Shown here: positions 20,261 through 20,406 of the stretch, in pieces
Layout: each line of letters starts with the position of its first letter
How positions within the stretch are numbered: the stretch's first letter is position 1
Source: Hamiltosporidium magnivora
Lineage: Eukaryota; Microsporidia; Dubosqiidae
Assembly: GCA_004325065.1 (NCBI GenBank)
Contig: PITI01000124.1
Location: forward strand, 1-20,406
Length of the DNA stretch: 20,406 bases
Direction of reading: 5' to 3'
The notes under the pieces: generated by a model
What the model was told of the DNA's origin: nothing
What the model saw: only the letters and a program-made list of their open reading frames with translations
Databases searched by the model: none
Translations under genes and position numbers: made by a program

Positions 20261-20406
20261 AAAAGTGGTTAACTGTCACAACTAATTTATTTAAATTTAT
20301 TTAATAAAATTCTGGGTTAAAATATTTTTACCATTTTTTTATGTTTTCTTCTACCTCTTTAACCACTATTGTCTTTTCTTCCAAATCCGACTCTTCATTT
20401 ATGTTA

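Noticed and set aside
1..20406. tRNA, rRNA, CRISPR arrays, introns with canonical borders
   Set aside because: Scanned by eye for cloverleaf cores, rRNA-like GC-rich blocks, spaced identical repeats and interrupted conserved frames; none was convincing. Computational searches with tRNA and rRNA models would settle it.

Overview
The window is very AT-rich eukaryotic DNA with only three open frames that look like genes. The best overall fit is a large, repeat-laden microsporidian genome, though this is inferred and not proven. Supporting points: the one long gene is intronless and AT-biased; it encodes a highly divergent HSP70-family protein with a signal peptide and a KDEL-like tail; and a run of five C lies 9 nt upstream of its ATG, like the 'CCC' signal known at microsporidian start codons. 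Remnants of Merlin-type DNA transposons and of a non-LTR retrotransposon are also of kinds reported from larger microsporidian genomes. I see no bacterial operon structure, tRNA, rRNA or CRISPR array.

Layout. 1-458: AT-rich spacer ending in ATTACTA-based repeats. 459-2855 (-): ER-luminal HSP70-like chaperone (LHS1/GRP170-like), with its start signal at 2856-2880. 2941-3095: tandem repeat of about 36 bp. 3100-4120: no gene recognised. 4129-5178 (+): decayed copy I of an unknown gene. 5560-6260 (+): Merlin-like transposase remnant. 6588-7001 (+): intact 137-aa protein with three membrane segments. 7259-8450 (-): decayed non-LTR retrotransposon reverse transcriptase and C-terminus. 8450-12840: mostly unrecognised decayed DNA, with a 47-48 bp tandem repeat at 11410. 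12843-13937 (+): decayed copy II of the unknown gene. 14176-14595 (+): intact 139-aa paralogue of the membrane protein. 14600-17085: mostly unrecognised. 17085-20260: at least five diverged fragments of one element family, in both orientations, possibly another DDE transposase.

The main structural result is an old segmental duplication. About 4.1-7.1 kb is collinear with about 12.8-14.8 kb (unknown gene, then membrane-protein gene, then its 3' flank). The offset is a steady 8.7 kb until it drops by about 1.2 kb, and the extra DNA in the first copy is where the Merlin remnant lies. Almost everything in both copies has decayed, but the two membrane-protein genes remain open, have nearly equal lengths and align without gaps. 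That suggests they are selected and are the functional cargo of an otherwise dead region. I found no convincing new multi-gene system. The membrane-protein pair and the tail repeat family are the parts most worth following up.
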